From positions 1,550,001 through 1,614,000 of the forward strand of contig NZ_CP007451.1 in assembly GCF_000626635.1 (NCBI RefSeq): a stretch of DNA of 64,000 bases. Direction: 5' to 3'. Below, one piece after another: positions 26,431-35,567 of the stretch. Positions within the stretch are counted from its first letter, which is position 1. Every line of letters starts with the position of its first letter. A model generated the notes under the pieces. It searched no databases. It was not told where the DNA came from and was given only the letters and a program-made list of their open reading frames with translations. This DNA is from Draconibacterium orientale (GTDB lineage: Bacteria; Bacteroidota; Bacteroidia; Bacteroidales; Prolixibacteraceae). The position numbers and the translations under genes were made by a program.

Positions 26431-28053
26431 TTAATATCCTGAATTCTGCATCCAGTTAGTATTCTCGTTCAGAACACCTGTTGGAACCGGGAATATACGT
26501 TTGGTATAATCTGTTTTTGCACTGGGATTAATAATGTTTTTGTACCCCCAATCATCCTCGAATCGTCCGAAACGAATCAAGTCGTTGCGTCGCCAGTTTT
26601 CATCAAAAAATTCACGGCCTCGTTCATCTAGTAACTCATCTAATGAAGGCTCTGCACTGATAACAGGTGCATTTACATAGGAGCGTATCTGATTAAACAA
26701 ACTCATAGGTGTATCGCCGTTTGTAGGGGTAGCACCACGCAAAATAGCTTCACATTTTGTAAGCAGGATATCGGCATAACGGAAAATGGGTACATCATTG
26801 TCCTGGTTACGGCCATATAAACCATAATCAGTAGGATCCATCATAAACTTGTTAAAACGGTACCCTTGTGACCAACCTGCGGCATCATTACCTACATTCA
26901 AATTCTCATCTTCTACTTTAAGTGTAATATCTTTGGTAAGTACAACCTGCTCGCCCTTGTACATAAAAGGAATAGATGTTACCTCGTAAGTAGAAGGATC
27001 GTATTGGTATAGTGCACCTTTGAAAATAGCATCGTTACGACGGTCGCCTTCAAGATTGAACAGATCTGCAAATTCCGGGTTAACAGCAAAGTTACCGGCA
27101 GCAGATTTTGCAAGTTTAATGCCATAAAGACCGGCACCACCATCTCCATCAGAATCGCCTTTTCGCCAGGTACGGAACCGTCCATAAGTCAAACCGTCAT
27201 TGTTAGAAGCGGTATAGGGCATTGCATAAATGAAATCTTTGATTTGAACACCATTGGTTGGGTAGAATTTTTCCAGATAGTCATCACTAAGGTTGAAAAT
27301 ACCCGATTGTATAATATCGTCGCATACCGATACACAATCATTTAATTTTTCGTTTGCAGCTGTTGCCGACCAGCTTGAACTGGTTACATCTTGTGTGTAA
27401 ACATTCCAGTTGATATATAACTTGGCAAGAAGAGCATTCACCATCCAACGGGTAGGTTTTCCATAAGTTGAAGCATCTACAGCTGTTGTCATGTTATCGC
27501 GTATGGCTATTAGTTCCGATTCAATCCATTCCGCAACATCGGCACGCGGACTACGTTCCAAAGCCTCGTCGGCGTCCAGCATATGATCCAGAATCGGCAC
27601 GTCTCCGTAGCTGTCCATTAAAATAAAATGATAGAAAGCGCGCACTGCCCTTGCCGGAGCTGTAACTACCTCTTCTTCACCTCCAAGATCTACAATAACC
27701 TGGTTACACTTGGTGATTCCGCTTGATAGCTCGGGCCAGTATCCCATGCAGGCATCATCTGCCATAAAGTTATGCAAACTGGGATGTGCATAGTTTCCTG
27801 AATCGTAGTAGTCTCCATCGTAACTTACGCCCATACACTCGTCGGAAGAGAAGGACATGGCTTCGCTGTACCGACGGCCTAAGGCTCCGCGAAAAGCATA
27901 GTAAACATCAGAGGTTTTAGCTTCAATTGCAATTTCAGAATCAGGATATGACGTATATTTTGATTTTACATCTACATCCAAATCAACACAACTACTGGTA
28001 GCTAAAGCTATTAATGCAGCTGATATAAAGATTTTTATATTTATTTTTTTCAT
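26431..28053 (-). CDS. SusD/RagB family outer-membrane lipoprotein, PUL A
   Basis: The surface glycan-binding lid of the SusCD importer, 540 residues. The lipobox cysteine is C22 (LATSSC). The N-terminal helical region includes NQVIVDLGGEEE. The family's C-terminal signature is present in order: RYADILLTKCEAILRG, RGREFFDENWRRNDLIRFGRF and FPVPTGVLNENTNWMQNSGY. It follows susC by 12 bases. It presumably binds a mannose-containing glycan given the GH92 enzyme downstream, but the ligand is an inference. Confidence 0.95.
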   Translation of the reverse strand: MKKINIKIFISAALIALATSSCVDLDVDVKSKYTSYPDSEIAIEAKTSDVYYAFRGALGRRYSEAMSFSSDECMGVSYDGDYYDSGNYAHPSLHNFMADDACMGYWPELSSGITKCNQVIVDLGGEEEVVTAPARAVRAFYHFILMDSYGDVPILDHMLDADEALERSPRADVAEWIESELIAIRDNMTTAVDASTYGKPTRWMVNALLAKLYINWNVYTQDVTSSSWSATAANEKLNDCVSVCDDIIQSGIFNLSDDYLEKFYPTNGVQIKDFIYAMPYTASNNDGLTYGRFRTWRKGDSDGDGGAGLYGIKLAKSAAGNFAVNPEFADLFNLEGDRRNDAIFKGALYQYDPSTYEVTSIPFMYKGEQVVLTKDITLKVEDENLNVGNDAAGWSQGYRFNKFMMDPTDYGLYGRNQDNDVPIFRYADILLTKCEAILRGATPTNGDTPMSLFNQIRSYVNAPVISAEPSLDELLDERGREFFDENWRRNDLIRFGRFEDDWGYKNIINPSAKTDYTKRIFPVPTGVLNENTNWMQNSGY

Positions 28054-28065
28054 ACGATTTTACTA

Positions 28066-31059
28066 TTAAAAGTTGATATTAAGTCCGAGCATAAAAGTGC
28101 GGGTACGCGGATAATATGTTTCGCGGCTGTCAATACCTGGAGTAAGACCGCCTAACGAAACCTCAGGATCAAGCCCTTTGTAATTGGTTAGGGTAAATAA
28201 GTTGTTGCATGTTGCATAAACCCTTAAGCCATTCAGATAGTTGCCTACTTTTCCAAAATCGTAACTTAACGACAATGTTGAAAGACGCAAATAGCTACCA
28301 TTTTCGAGGTAACGGTCTGATGGAGTCTGAGCGTTTACATCTGTATATTTCTGATTGGCAGCCACCTCGCTCAAGACATTCTTACCGGTTGAAACCAAGG
28401 CGATGTAGTTGTATTGTGCACGGGTTGAATTCATGATTTTATTACCCGTCACTCCCTGGAAGAAAGCGTTAAGAGACCATTTTTTATAGCTTAGGGTATT
28501 GTTCCATCCGTAAATTACTTTTGGTTGGGCCGAACCAACTTTGGTACGGTCTGTTTCCTGAGGACTTGTGGTAAACTCGCCAGTGCGTTCACCGGTTTCC
28601 GGATCGTGCACATAAAACTGCGATACGCCGTTTTCGTTGTATCCGGCCCACTCCCAGGTATAGAAAGTTCCAATGGCTTCGCCTTCCATAATGCGTTGAA
28701 CATTGGCCGTAGAATAGCCACCAATATTTGGGTTACCGGCATTGATATAATCAACAGAGTATGTTTGGTTAGAGAGACTTTTTACTTCATTTTTATTATG
28801 AGAAAGATTCAGAGAGGTTTCCCATTTCATATTTTTGGTTTGAACAGGAATTACGTTTACTGATAACTCGATACCCTTGTTACTGATATCTCCAACGTTA
28901 GCAAGCATACTTCCAAATGGATAGCGGTTAGTAGATACTGCATAGCTGTATATAAGGTCTTTTGTCTGCTTATCATAGTACTCAAGGGTACCCGTTAACC
29001 GGTTCTTGAAAAATCCGAAATCAATACCAACGTTTAACATTCCTGTACGCTCCCATTTTAAATCAGGATTTGCGTTGCTTGTGGCAGCCAGCGTTCGGTA
29101 CTGAGAGGTATTACCATTCGCATCGGTATAAGTGAACCAGCCTGAAGCACCGTATGTTTGAATGGCAGTAAAGGCATCAAAACCTAATGAGTTACCACTA
29201 ACTCCGTAACCGATACGAAATTTTAAATCATCAAATACGTTCATGTTTTTGATGAAATCCTCTTCGTTTAAGCGCCACGAAAGAGATGCAGAAGGAAAGG
29301 TAGCCCAGCGGTTGTTTTTACCAAATGCAGAACTTCCGTCGCGGCGTAATGTGGCTTGAAATAAATATTTACTGTTGTAGCTGTAATTTACACGGCCATA
29401 AAAAGAAATCATTCGCAACGTAGAAAGAGTATAGCCACTATTAATTCCGGAAATGTCCATATTATTGGCATACCCCAGGTTGTAATACTTTAATGCATCA
29501 TTGTAAAAGTTATATACAGTAAGGCCAAATCCATCGTTGTTATCGTTTTGTTCCCACGAATAACCTGCCATAAGGCCGAGTTTGTGCGTATCTTTAAAAA
29601 CCTTGTCGTAGTTAAGGTAGGTTTCCATTACCTTTTTCTTGTTTTCTACTGCAGTGCGACTTGCCTGCCCATTCTGAGATTCGAATATTTGCGAAGCAGA
29701 AGTATTATAATTACTATGGATATATTGCTCGTTCTGATAGGAAAGCCCCAGGTTATACACCAGCCCATCTATAATTTTAAGAGAAGCTTTGGTAACACCC
29801 TGTAATCGTTTACTCTCAGTATTGTATTGGTCTTCATACAGTATCGACAGCGGGTTATAGTTTTGAGAGATGCCGGAACTTTGGTACCAACTTCCATTTT
29901 CGTTTCGTGTCGGAACCAATGGCGAATAGTAATTCATGGCATCAAGCACGCTTGTTCCCTGATCGCCCATTGAAACATTGTAGTTGTTGGTAATACTTCC
30001 GTTAAATCCCAACGACAGGGTTAAACGATCATCAAGAGTTGTGGTTTGCAGAAACGACCTTGCGATTAACCGGTCGATATCCGTTTTTCTGATTACCCCC
30101 TGTTTGTTCATGTAATTAATGCTGGCATTGTAGCTTGTTTTCTGGTCGCCACCATTAATCGATATATTGTGGTTATGACTAAAACCAGTACGCTGAACCT
30201 CCTTCTGCCAATCGGTGCTGGCTCCCTCGTTGTTTGGAAGCGATACGTTATTGGATGCAGCATAGGCGCTAAGTTCGCTTGCGGTCATCATATCAAGGTT
30301 TTTAAGCACATTGTCAACAGCAACATAACTGCTGTAGCTTACATTGGTTTGCCCGTTTTTACTGCCTTTTTTTGTGGTAACGATAATAACACCGTTGGCC
30401 GCTTTCGAACCGTAAATGGCAGTTGCAGAAGCATCACGTAAAACATCAATACTTTCGATATCCTCGGGAGCTATAAGCGAAAGTGACATTCCGGGTATCC
30501 CGTCAATTACATAGTAGGGTTCCTGTGCTTCGCCTGTTCGTAATGTAGAAGCTCCGCGTAAGGTAATCGAAGATTTACCATTCGGATCGGAAGTTTGAGT
30601 AATTGTTAATCCGGGAACTTTACCTTGTAACAACTGCGAAGGATCGGTATAAACACCCACATTTAAATCTTTGGCATTAACGGTTGTAATTGAACTTGTA
30701 ACATCTTTACGTGTCAGTTTTCCGTAACCAATGGCAACAACTTCATCCAATTTAATGTTGGAAGTAACCAGGTGTACCTTGTAATTCGTCTGATCGCTCA
30801 ATACAATTTCCTGCTTTTTATAACCAACAAACGAAAAGACCAAAGTCTTTGAGCTTCCCTCAACTCCAATTATGAACTTTCCGTCCATATCGGTAACTGT
30901 ACCATTTGTTGTACCTTTTTCAACGATTGAAACACCGGGTATTGTGTTGTCGTTTTCATCAAACACAACACCGGTAATTTGGGGTGTTTGTCCAATGGTG
31001 CTAAAAGATATGCCAAGCAATATGGCAAACACCAATAATTTAAATTCGATTTTTTTCAT
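28066..31059 (-). CDS. SusC/RagA TonB-dependent outer-membrane transporter, PUL A
   Basis: A 997-residue outer-membrane importer for glycan fragments. Signal peptide (1-23), carboxypeptidase-regulatory-like domain (about 25-105, ITGVVFDENDNTIPGVSIVE), the SusC signature LDEVVAIGYGKLTRKDVTSSI, and a plug domain with YVIDGIPGMSLSLIAPEDIESIDVLRDASATAIYGSKAANGVI. A 22-strand barrel fills the rest, ending in the aromatic NINF. It is the first gene of PUL A. Its promoter must lie in the 212 bases before an IS1595-type element; I found no confident TAnnTTTG box there. Confidence 0.96.
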   Translation of the reverse strand: MKKIEFKLLVFAILLGISFSTIGQTPQITGVVFDENDNTIPGVSIVEKGTTNGTVTDMDGKFIIGVEGSSKTLVFSFVGYKKQEIVLSDQTNYKVHLVTSNIKLDEVVAIGYGKLTRKDVTSSITTVNAKDLNVGVYTDPSQLLQGKVPGLTITQTSDPNGKSSITLRGASTLRTGEAQEPYYVIDGIPGMSLSLIAPEDIESIDVLRDASATAIYGSKAANGVIIVTTKKGSKNGQTNVSYSSYVAVDNVLKNLDMMTASELSAYAASNNVSLPNNEGASTDWQKEVQRTGFSHNHNISINGGDQKTSYNASINYMNKQGVIRKTDIDRLIARSFLQTTTLDDRLTLSLGFNGSITNNYNVSMGDQGTSVLDAMNYYSPLVPTRNENGSWYQSSGISQNYNPLSILYEDQYNTESKRLQGVTKASLKIIDGLVYNLGLSYQNEQYIHSNYNTSASQIFESQNGQASRTAVENKKKVMETYLNYDKVFKDTHKLGLMAGYSWEQNDNNDGFGLTVYNFYNDALKYYNLGYANNMDISGINSGYTLSTLRMISFYGRVNYSYNSKYLFQATLRRDGSSAFGKNNRWATFPSASLSWRLNEEDFIKNMNVFDDLKFRIGYGVSGNSLGFDAFTAIQTYGASGWFTYTDANGNTSQYRTLAATSNANPDLKWERTGMLNVGIDFGFFKNRLTGTLEYYDKQTKDLIYSYAVSTNRYPFGSMLANVGDISNKGIELSVNVIPVQTKNMKWETSLNLSHNKNEVKSLSNQTYSVDYINAGNPNIGGYSTANVQRIMEGEAIGTFYTWEWAGYNENGVSQFYVHDPETGERTGEFTTSPQETDRTKVGSAQPKVIYGWNNTLSYKKWSLNAFFQGVTGNKIMNSTRAQYNYIALVSTGKNVLSEVAANQKYTDVNAQTPSDRYLENGSYLRLSTLSLSYDFGKVGNYLNGLRVYATCNNLFTLTNYKGLDPEVSLGGLTPGIDSRETYYPRTRTFMLGLNINF

Positions 31060-31271
31060 AGATTCTTATTTAAGATTCAGTTCTTGCTCAAAACTAAATT
31101 GTCCCGGTTTTTTCGATATGGATAAATTATTCAAATACATAGACAGATGATTCAGAACATGGAAAACGCCACATTAAAAACATTGTAGAAGCCTGACATT
31201 CATCCACTTTTATTTTTCATACAATCTCTGGATGGTTTTAATTTCCTCTTTCCAAAGCAGAAAAAGGAATT

Positions 31272-32265
31272 TTGAATATCCGTATTTAGTCATAGTCCAG
31301 TAATTCCAGCAATAACCAGCCTGTCAAAGAGTTTTTCTCCAAAATACCTCCGGTTTAGCTTGTAGACGAACTCATTCAAATACATTTGAAGGTATTTCCC
31401 CTTAATCTTGTGGTAATTACCAAGGAAGTTTCGTTTAGCATTGCTTATTGTAATATGAACCCAACGCAATGTTTCTTTGGTGAGCTTTTCGCTTGACTTT
31501 TCAGAAAAATGAAGTTCCACATAATCCGAAATATCAACATAAGACGTACTGTCGTCGGTAAATACAATACTTTTTTCATCAAAAGATTCCCTGACCGTAT
31601 CATTAATTTCATCTGCATGGTGACTCTCAAGAACCCTGGCTTTGAAGTAACGGCATTGACTTGTTTTTTCCCCGGTCTCTACATCTTCAAGCTGAGCCGA
31701 CTCTGCCATTACTGATACCGGCGACTTGCCTGCAGCACCACGTCCTCTTTTCCCTCTCGACTTTTCCACTTCAGAAGATTCTACTGTAAAATATCCCTCG
31801 TCCATTTCAATCATCCCCTCCAAGGTATAACGCGCATCGCGGTTACCCATGGCTTTACGAAGTTTGTGTACCATTGCCCAAACAGGCTCATAGCGTTTCA
31901 TTCCAAGTTGCTTTTGGATTTCCTTGCTGGAAAAACCTTTTTTGGTGGCAGTCATTAAGAACATGGTTTTGTACCAGATCATGAACGATAGGTTTGATCC
32001 CTGCATTATAGTGCCACTACGCAATGAAGTACGGTGTCTACACTTTTTGCACTCGTAACTCCAGCGACTTTTTATCCAGTAATGCTCTGTATGTCCACAT
32101 TCCTTGCAGACTACACCTACCTTGTCCCTTTCCTCTTTAAAATGGTTTCGGCAAGCTTCCTCGCTATCAAAATGTGCTGTGAAAGTAAATAGGTTCATCT
32201 ATATCGTTTTAACTACCTTAAAGATAATGAAATAAATCAAATTATGAGTATTTACGGATATTCAA
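31272..32265 (-). mobile_element. IS1595-type insertion sequence with target duplication
   Basis: Terminal inverted repeats start TTGAATATCCGTA at each end (31272-31284 and the complement at 32253-32265) and stay similar for a further nine bases. Both flanks carry AAAAAGGAATT (31261-31271 and 32264-32274), which contains the target duplication; overlap with the repeat tips leaves 7 or 9 bases, against 8 expected for the family. It contains one intact transposase gene. It landed in the gap between the end of PUL B and the promoter of PUL A susC, in the direction of transcription of both. Confidence 0.85.
31290..32198 (-). CDS. IS1595 family transposase
   Basis: A 302-residue ISXO2-like transposase. 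The N-terminal zinc-binding domain has CKECGHTEHYWIK and YECKKCRHRTSLRSGTIMQGS (four cysteines). The DDE core starts at GMIEMDEGYF, and the second aspartate lies in VFTDDSTSYVDI. The ISXO2 signature NAKRNFLGNYHKIKGKYLQM and LNEFVYKLNRRYF close the domain. The gene ends 18 bases inside the left inverted repeat end. The frame is complete, so the element could be mobile. Confidence 0.93.
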   Translation of the reverse strand: MNLFTFTAHFDSEEACRNHFKEERDKVGVVCKECGHTEHYWIKSRWSYECKKCRHRTSLRSGTIMQGSNLSFMIWYKTMFLMTATKKGFSSKEIQKQLGMKRYEPVWAMVHKLRKAMGNRDARYTLEGMIEMDEGYFTVESSEVEKSRGKRGRGAAGKSPVSVMAESAQLEDVETGEKTSQCRYFKARVLESHHADEINDTVRESFDEKSIVFTDDSTSYVDISDYVELHFSEKSSEKLTKETLRWVHITISNAKRNFLGNYHKIKGKYLQMYLNEFVYKLNRRYFGEKLFDRLVIAGITGL

Positions 32266-32619
32266 AAAGGAATTATGCGTTTGTGTCAACAAAACTGAAA
32301 AACGATTAATTTCTTTAGCTTGTTTTTTAAAACTGAGAATAGTAACCCGAAGGTTTTTACTCCCCTTTTTTCTTGAATAAAAATACCAGATGAAAACCAA
32401 TCAGACTGACCACCACATAGCTCAGTAGAAGGAAGGAACTGCTTTTGGGGCTACAACACCATGTCGCTGGCTTTGGTAGATTAAAAACCTGTGTGAATAA
32501 TTCGATGATTGTAAGGGTGCAACAAAAACGCAGAGTTATGTATTTAAAAACGACAAAAGCGCCCGGAATAATAACCTAAGCGCTTTTGTTTTGCCACTTT
32601 CTTTATGAAAAAACTGGCT
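32266..32619. other. Intergenic stretch after PUL B
   Basis: This holds the right copy of the IS target duplication, then about 280 bases without a gene, then a terminator for the GH30 gene. On the minus strand a start-less frame (stop at 32357) ends in SSFLLLSYVVVSLIGFHLVF and a KKK tail, which could be the decayed end of a membrane protein. No start codon, frame support or family match lets me call it a gene. Confidence 0.5.
32541..32588 (-). terminator. Terminator of the PUL B operon
   Basis: A perfect 9-bp inverted repeat CAAAAGCGC (32554-32562) / GCGCTTTTG (32580-32588) encloses 17 bases, and on the minus strand TCGTTTTTAAATA follows. It is 31 bases past the GH30 stop at 32620 and marks the end of the operon. 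Confidence 0.65.
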
Positions 32620-34098
32620 TTATAAAATAATCGTCATTATCGAATGCGGTAAACTTTCCAGACCGGTTGATTTGCCATTCACCATCAACTGGTAATTAAA
32701 TTTTTCTTCAGACCGGTTTAGTACCACAACTGCGATTGAACCATCGGGATTAACAAAAGCTGTGGCCTGCAAATCGGTGCGGCTCGATGATGTTGCAATT
32801 CTTTTGGCACCCTCTTTTACAAACTTCGAAAAATGCCCGATGTAGTAGTAGCTGTTGGTATAAATTAGCTCGCCTGTTTGTGTATTGGCGTGTATAGGCG
32901 CAAAGCACAAATTACCAACGTGGTTTGGGCCGCCGGTTTCGTCCAGCAAAATGTTCCAGTCGGTCCACGCCACAGTACCGCTGTTAAAATCATTCAGCAT
33001 CGAGTAGCCATAACGTTCGCCCAAAGCCCAGTCGCTTACCCGGTTAATATCAAATGCTTCAACACAACCTTCCGTAAAAATAAGTTTTGTATCGGGAAAA
33101 GCATCGTTTACCAGTTTTGTGTTTTCAAACTGCATATCTCCACCGGTCCAGGGTTCGTACCAGTGAAAGCCAATTCCCCAAACATATTTTGCCGCTTCCG
33201 GATCGCTTAAAATGGTGGTGGCACGCTGGTAAATCTGGTCTCGGTTGTGGTCCCAGGCAATCAGTTTTTTATCGCTCATTCCACTGTTATGCAATGTTGG
33301 CCCAAGGTATTTCCTTATAAAATCGCGTTCCTCATCGGCAGTATATACGCACGATTCCCAGCGCTGAACAGCCATGGGTTCGTTTTGCACCGAAAGCCCC
33401 CAAACCGGAATGTCGCGCTTTTCATATTCTTCAATAAACTTCACGTAATACTTTGCCCATGCAGGCTTAAACTGTTCCAGCAGTTTCCCTCCGCGCAAAA
33501 CGTTATTATTGCTTTTCATCCAGGCCGGAGGACTCCACGGGCTAACAAACATTTTTAACTCCCCACCTGCCGCTTCAATCGCTTCTTTTATAAATGGAAT
33601 GCGGTATTGCTCGTCGTGCTGAACACTAAAAGTAGAAAGCAACGAATCGTTCTCCTCAACATAGTTATACGATGCGCTTGAAAAATCGCAGCTGGCAATA
33701 TTGGTGCGCGAAAAGTTATAGCCGATTCCTTTTTCTGAATCGAAAAATGCAGTAAGAATTTCCTGCTGAACAGCTTTCGGCATTTTATAAAATGTTTCGG
33801 CCGAAGCATCGGTTAAAGCAGCTCCTATACCTACAATGGTTTGAAACTGTTTTGCCGGATCGATGAGAACAAACGGCTGTGTTTCCAGTGGCTGGCTGGC
33901 AGTTTGCAAGTCGAATTCGCCAATTGCATCCAGGCGAAGATCGGTATCTTTTGCAGTTACATACACACTTACTTTTTCGGGATTTACTACTACTGGTGGT
34001 TGCTCCACTCCCCTATTCACGTCACTGTTTGTGCATCCGGCAAAAAATAAACCCGATACGGCAAAAACACCAACCACCGTTTTCAAAATATTCTTCAT
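32620..34098 (-). CDS. GH30 beta-glucanase/beta-glucosidase lipoprotein (copy 1)
   Basis: A 492-residue GH30 enzyme, retaining mechanism, with signal peptide and lipobox cysteine C22 (LFFAGC). The catalytic barrel has GIGAALTDASAETF and MFVSPWSPPAWMKSN. The acid/base is E240 in VQNEP and the nucleophile is E343 in IFTEGC. A beta-sandwich side domain at the end reads FVKEGAKRIATSSS and VVVLNRSEEKFNY. I chose the ATG at 34098 over 34143 because it starts a standard lipoprotein signal. GH30 includes endo-beta-1,6-glucanases and beta-glucosidases; subfamily needs alignment. A terminator separates it from the upstream binding-protein gene. Confidence 0.92.
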   Translation of the reverse strand: MKNILKTVVGVFAVSGLFFAGCTNSDVNRGVEQPPVVVNPEKVSVYVTAKDTDLRLDAIGEFDLQTASQPLETQPFVLIDPAKQFQTIVGIGAALTDASAETFYKMPKAVQQEILTAFFDSEKGIGYNFSRTNIASCDFSSASYNYVEENDSLLSTFSVQHDEQYRIPFIKEAIEAAGGELKMFVSPWSPPAWMKSNNNVLRGGKLLEQFKPAWAKYYVKFIEEYEKRDIPVWGLSVQNEPMAVQRWESCVYTADEERDFIRKYLGPTLHNSGMSDKKLIAWDHNRDQIYQRATTILSDPEAAKYVWGIGFHWYEPWTGGDMQFENTKLVNDAFPDTKLIFTEGCVEAFDINRVSDWALGERYGYSMLNDFNSGTVAWTDWNILLDETGGPNHVGNLCFAPIHANTQTGELIYTNSYYYIGHFSKFVKEGAKRIATSSSRTDLQATAFVNPDGSIAVVVLNRSEEKFNYQLMVNGKSTGLESLPHSIMTIIL

Positions 34099-34157
34099 GA
34101 TTCTCTTCTTTTCTTCGCCCAACATAATTGTTCGAAATGTCAAAAAAAAACTCTAAT

Positions 34158-34203
34158 AAAAAAGGCTGTGAGACCTCCCAATACAGGAAGCCCACAACCT
34201 TTT
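34158..34203 (-). terminator. Intra-operon terminator between binding protein and GH30
   Basis: On the minus strand AAAGGTTGTG (34202-34193) pairs with CACAGCCTTT (34170-34161), with one G-U-type change, around a second small stem, followed by TTTTTTATTAG. It lies 18 bases after the SGBP stop, so the distal GH30 gene depends on read-through or its own promoter. Confidence 0.7.
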
Positions 34204-34221
34204 ATATCTACCTTTTCTCTC

Positions 34222-35556
34222 TTATTCTTTTGTAACTGTTAAAACCGCCTGGTCGTTTCCTGCCGAAAGATCAACAGTAAATACATAAGTCGCTCCGTCT
34301 TCCAGCGTAACTCCATCAACTAATCCAAGGTTACCACTGTCGCGTCCATTTGTACCATCACCAATAAATACAATATCACTTGATGTTGAAATGGCGTCTC
34401 CTCCAAATTCTCCTCCCCAACCTTTTTGGTGGAAGAATTTAAAGTTGATTCCGTCGGTACTGATATTTGTACCGCCAACTACAGTCATCTGATATTTTTT
34501 GTCGCCAATTGGAGCCATACACAACGCATTGTCAGTATTCCAGCCCACAGTTTTATCGGCCAACGATGGTTTACCCACATTATCGCCAATCACCCAAATC
34601 GCTCCGGTTCCATCGGCATTTAATACAGCTGGTGAGTTACCGTCCAGGGCCTCAATTCTGAAATAGTTCAATTCCAGATTCGCTGTGATACGGTATTTTC
34701 CAGTGATAGGAACAAAAGTATAAAGCCCGGCTTCCTGAGTGGTTAAATAATCTGAATCAATCCACCAGTCGGCAATATTTCCAAGCCCTTCAATACTTAC
34801 CTCCTGCCCTTGTGTCAGCTCAACATCAAGCTGATAATTGTTTTTATCAACCATATTCATGTTTTCTCCGTTGAGCAGAATTTCGAAGAACGGCCCGGCC
34901 TCGTAAGTTTTGGTGTTAAACGTTACCGAGTAAGTTCCACCCACAGGGCTTACAAAAGGAATATTTGTTGAAACACCATTTGTAACAGCGCCGGCTTCCC
35001 AGCCAAATACAATCTCGGTTCCTTTATCATCAACCACCGGCGTTTTAATGTAGGCCGACAAATCGGTTGACGGGAATGCTTCTGTAGCTGCATACTCATT
35101 TGCTTCGCCGGTTGGCAACATTGGGTAAGATGCATTTCCGGTTACCAAAATCAGGTAAGGATACTGTGCACGCGTAATTGGCACATCAAAACTTTGCGTG
35201 TTGCTGTTCAGCGTAGTATTCAGTAAAACAAATTCCAGTGTAGCTGTTCCGTCAGGAATATCTTTCTCGAAAGGAATTTCAATTGTTCCTGAATATTCAC
35301 CGTTTTCTTTCGTGCGAATTGTTGTTCTTTCCACTTCTTCTTCGCCAAAATAAAGAATGGCAGCTAGTGTTGATAGTGGAATTTCGTCGCTAACCGAAAC
35401 AGTAAACGGAAGCACATCGCCAAAATGCACATCGGCGAATTGGTTCTCAATTTCCATCACGGGATTTCCCGCCGGTTCGATTTCGCTGATATCGTCGGAA
35501 CACGACAAAACAGCCAAACCCAAAATGCTTAATATGAAATATTTTAAGTTCTTCAT
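34222..35556 (-). CDS. Surface glycan-binding lipoprotein, SusE/F-like (DUF5125/DUF5121 type)
   Basis: A 444-residue exported lipoprotein with C19 as lipobox cysteine (LAVLSC). An N-terminal Ig-like domain (about 25-120) is followed by two beta-sandwich segments and a C-terminal domain (about 310-444) with IWVIGDNVGKPSLADKTVGW, MAPIGDKKYQMTV and FKFFHQKGWGGEF. This is the arrangement of the multi-domain binding protein found in beta-1,6-glucan loci of gut Bacteroides, which I recall as DUF5125 plus DUF5121. It would capture glucan at the surface and hand it to SusCD. It lies between two GH30 genes with an 11-base gap to the upstream one. Confidence 0.75.
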   Translation of the reverse strand: MKNLKYFILSILGLAVLSCSDDISEIEPAGNPVMEIENQFADVHFGDVLPFTVSVSDEIPLSTLAAILYFGEEEVERTTIRTKENGEYSGTIEIPFEKDIPDGTATLEFVLLNTTLNSNTQSFDVPITRAQYPYLILVTGNASYPMLPTGEANEYAATEAFPSTDLSAYIKTPVVDDKGTEIVFGWEAGAVTNGVSTNIPFVSPVGGTYSVTFNTKTYEAGPFFEILLNGENMNMVDKNNYQLDVELTQGQEVSIEGLGNIADWWIDSDYLTTQEAGLYTFVPITGKYRITANLELNYFRIEALDGNSPAVLNADGTGAIWVIGDNVGKPSLADKTVGWNTDNALCMAPIGDKKYQMTVVGGTNISTDGINFKFFHQKGWGGEFGGDAISTSSDIVFIGDGTNGRDSGNLGLVDGVTLEDGATYVFTVDLSAGNDQAVLTVTKE

Positions 35557-35567
35557 TGTGTTAGATT

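Noticed and set aside
32357..32574. Start-less minus-strand frame ending in a membrane-helix-like sequence with a KKK tail
   Set aside because: No start codon, no family recognised; may be a decayed gene end but cannot be supported.
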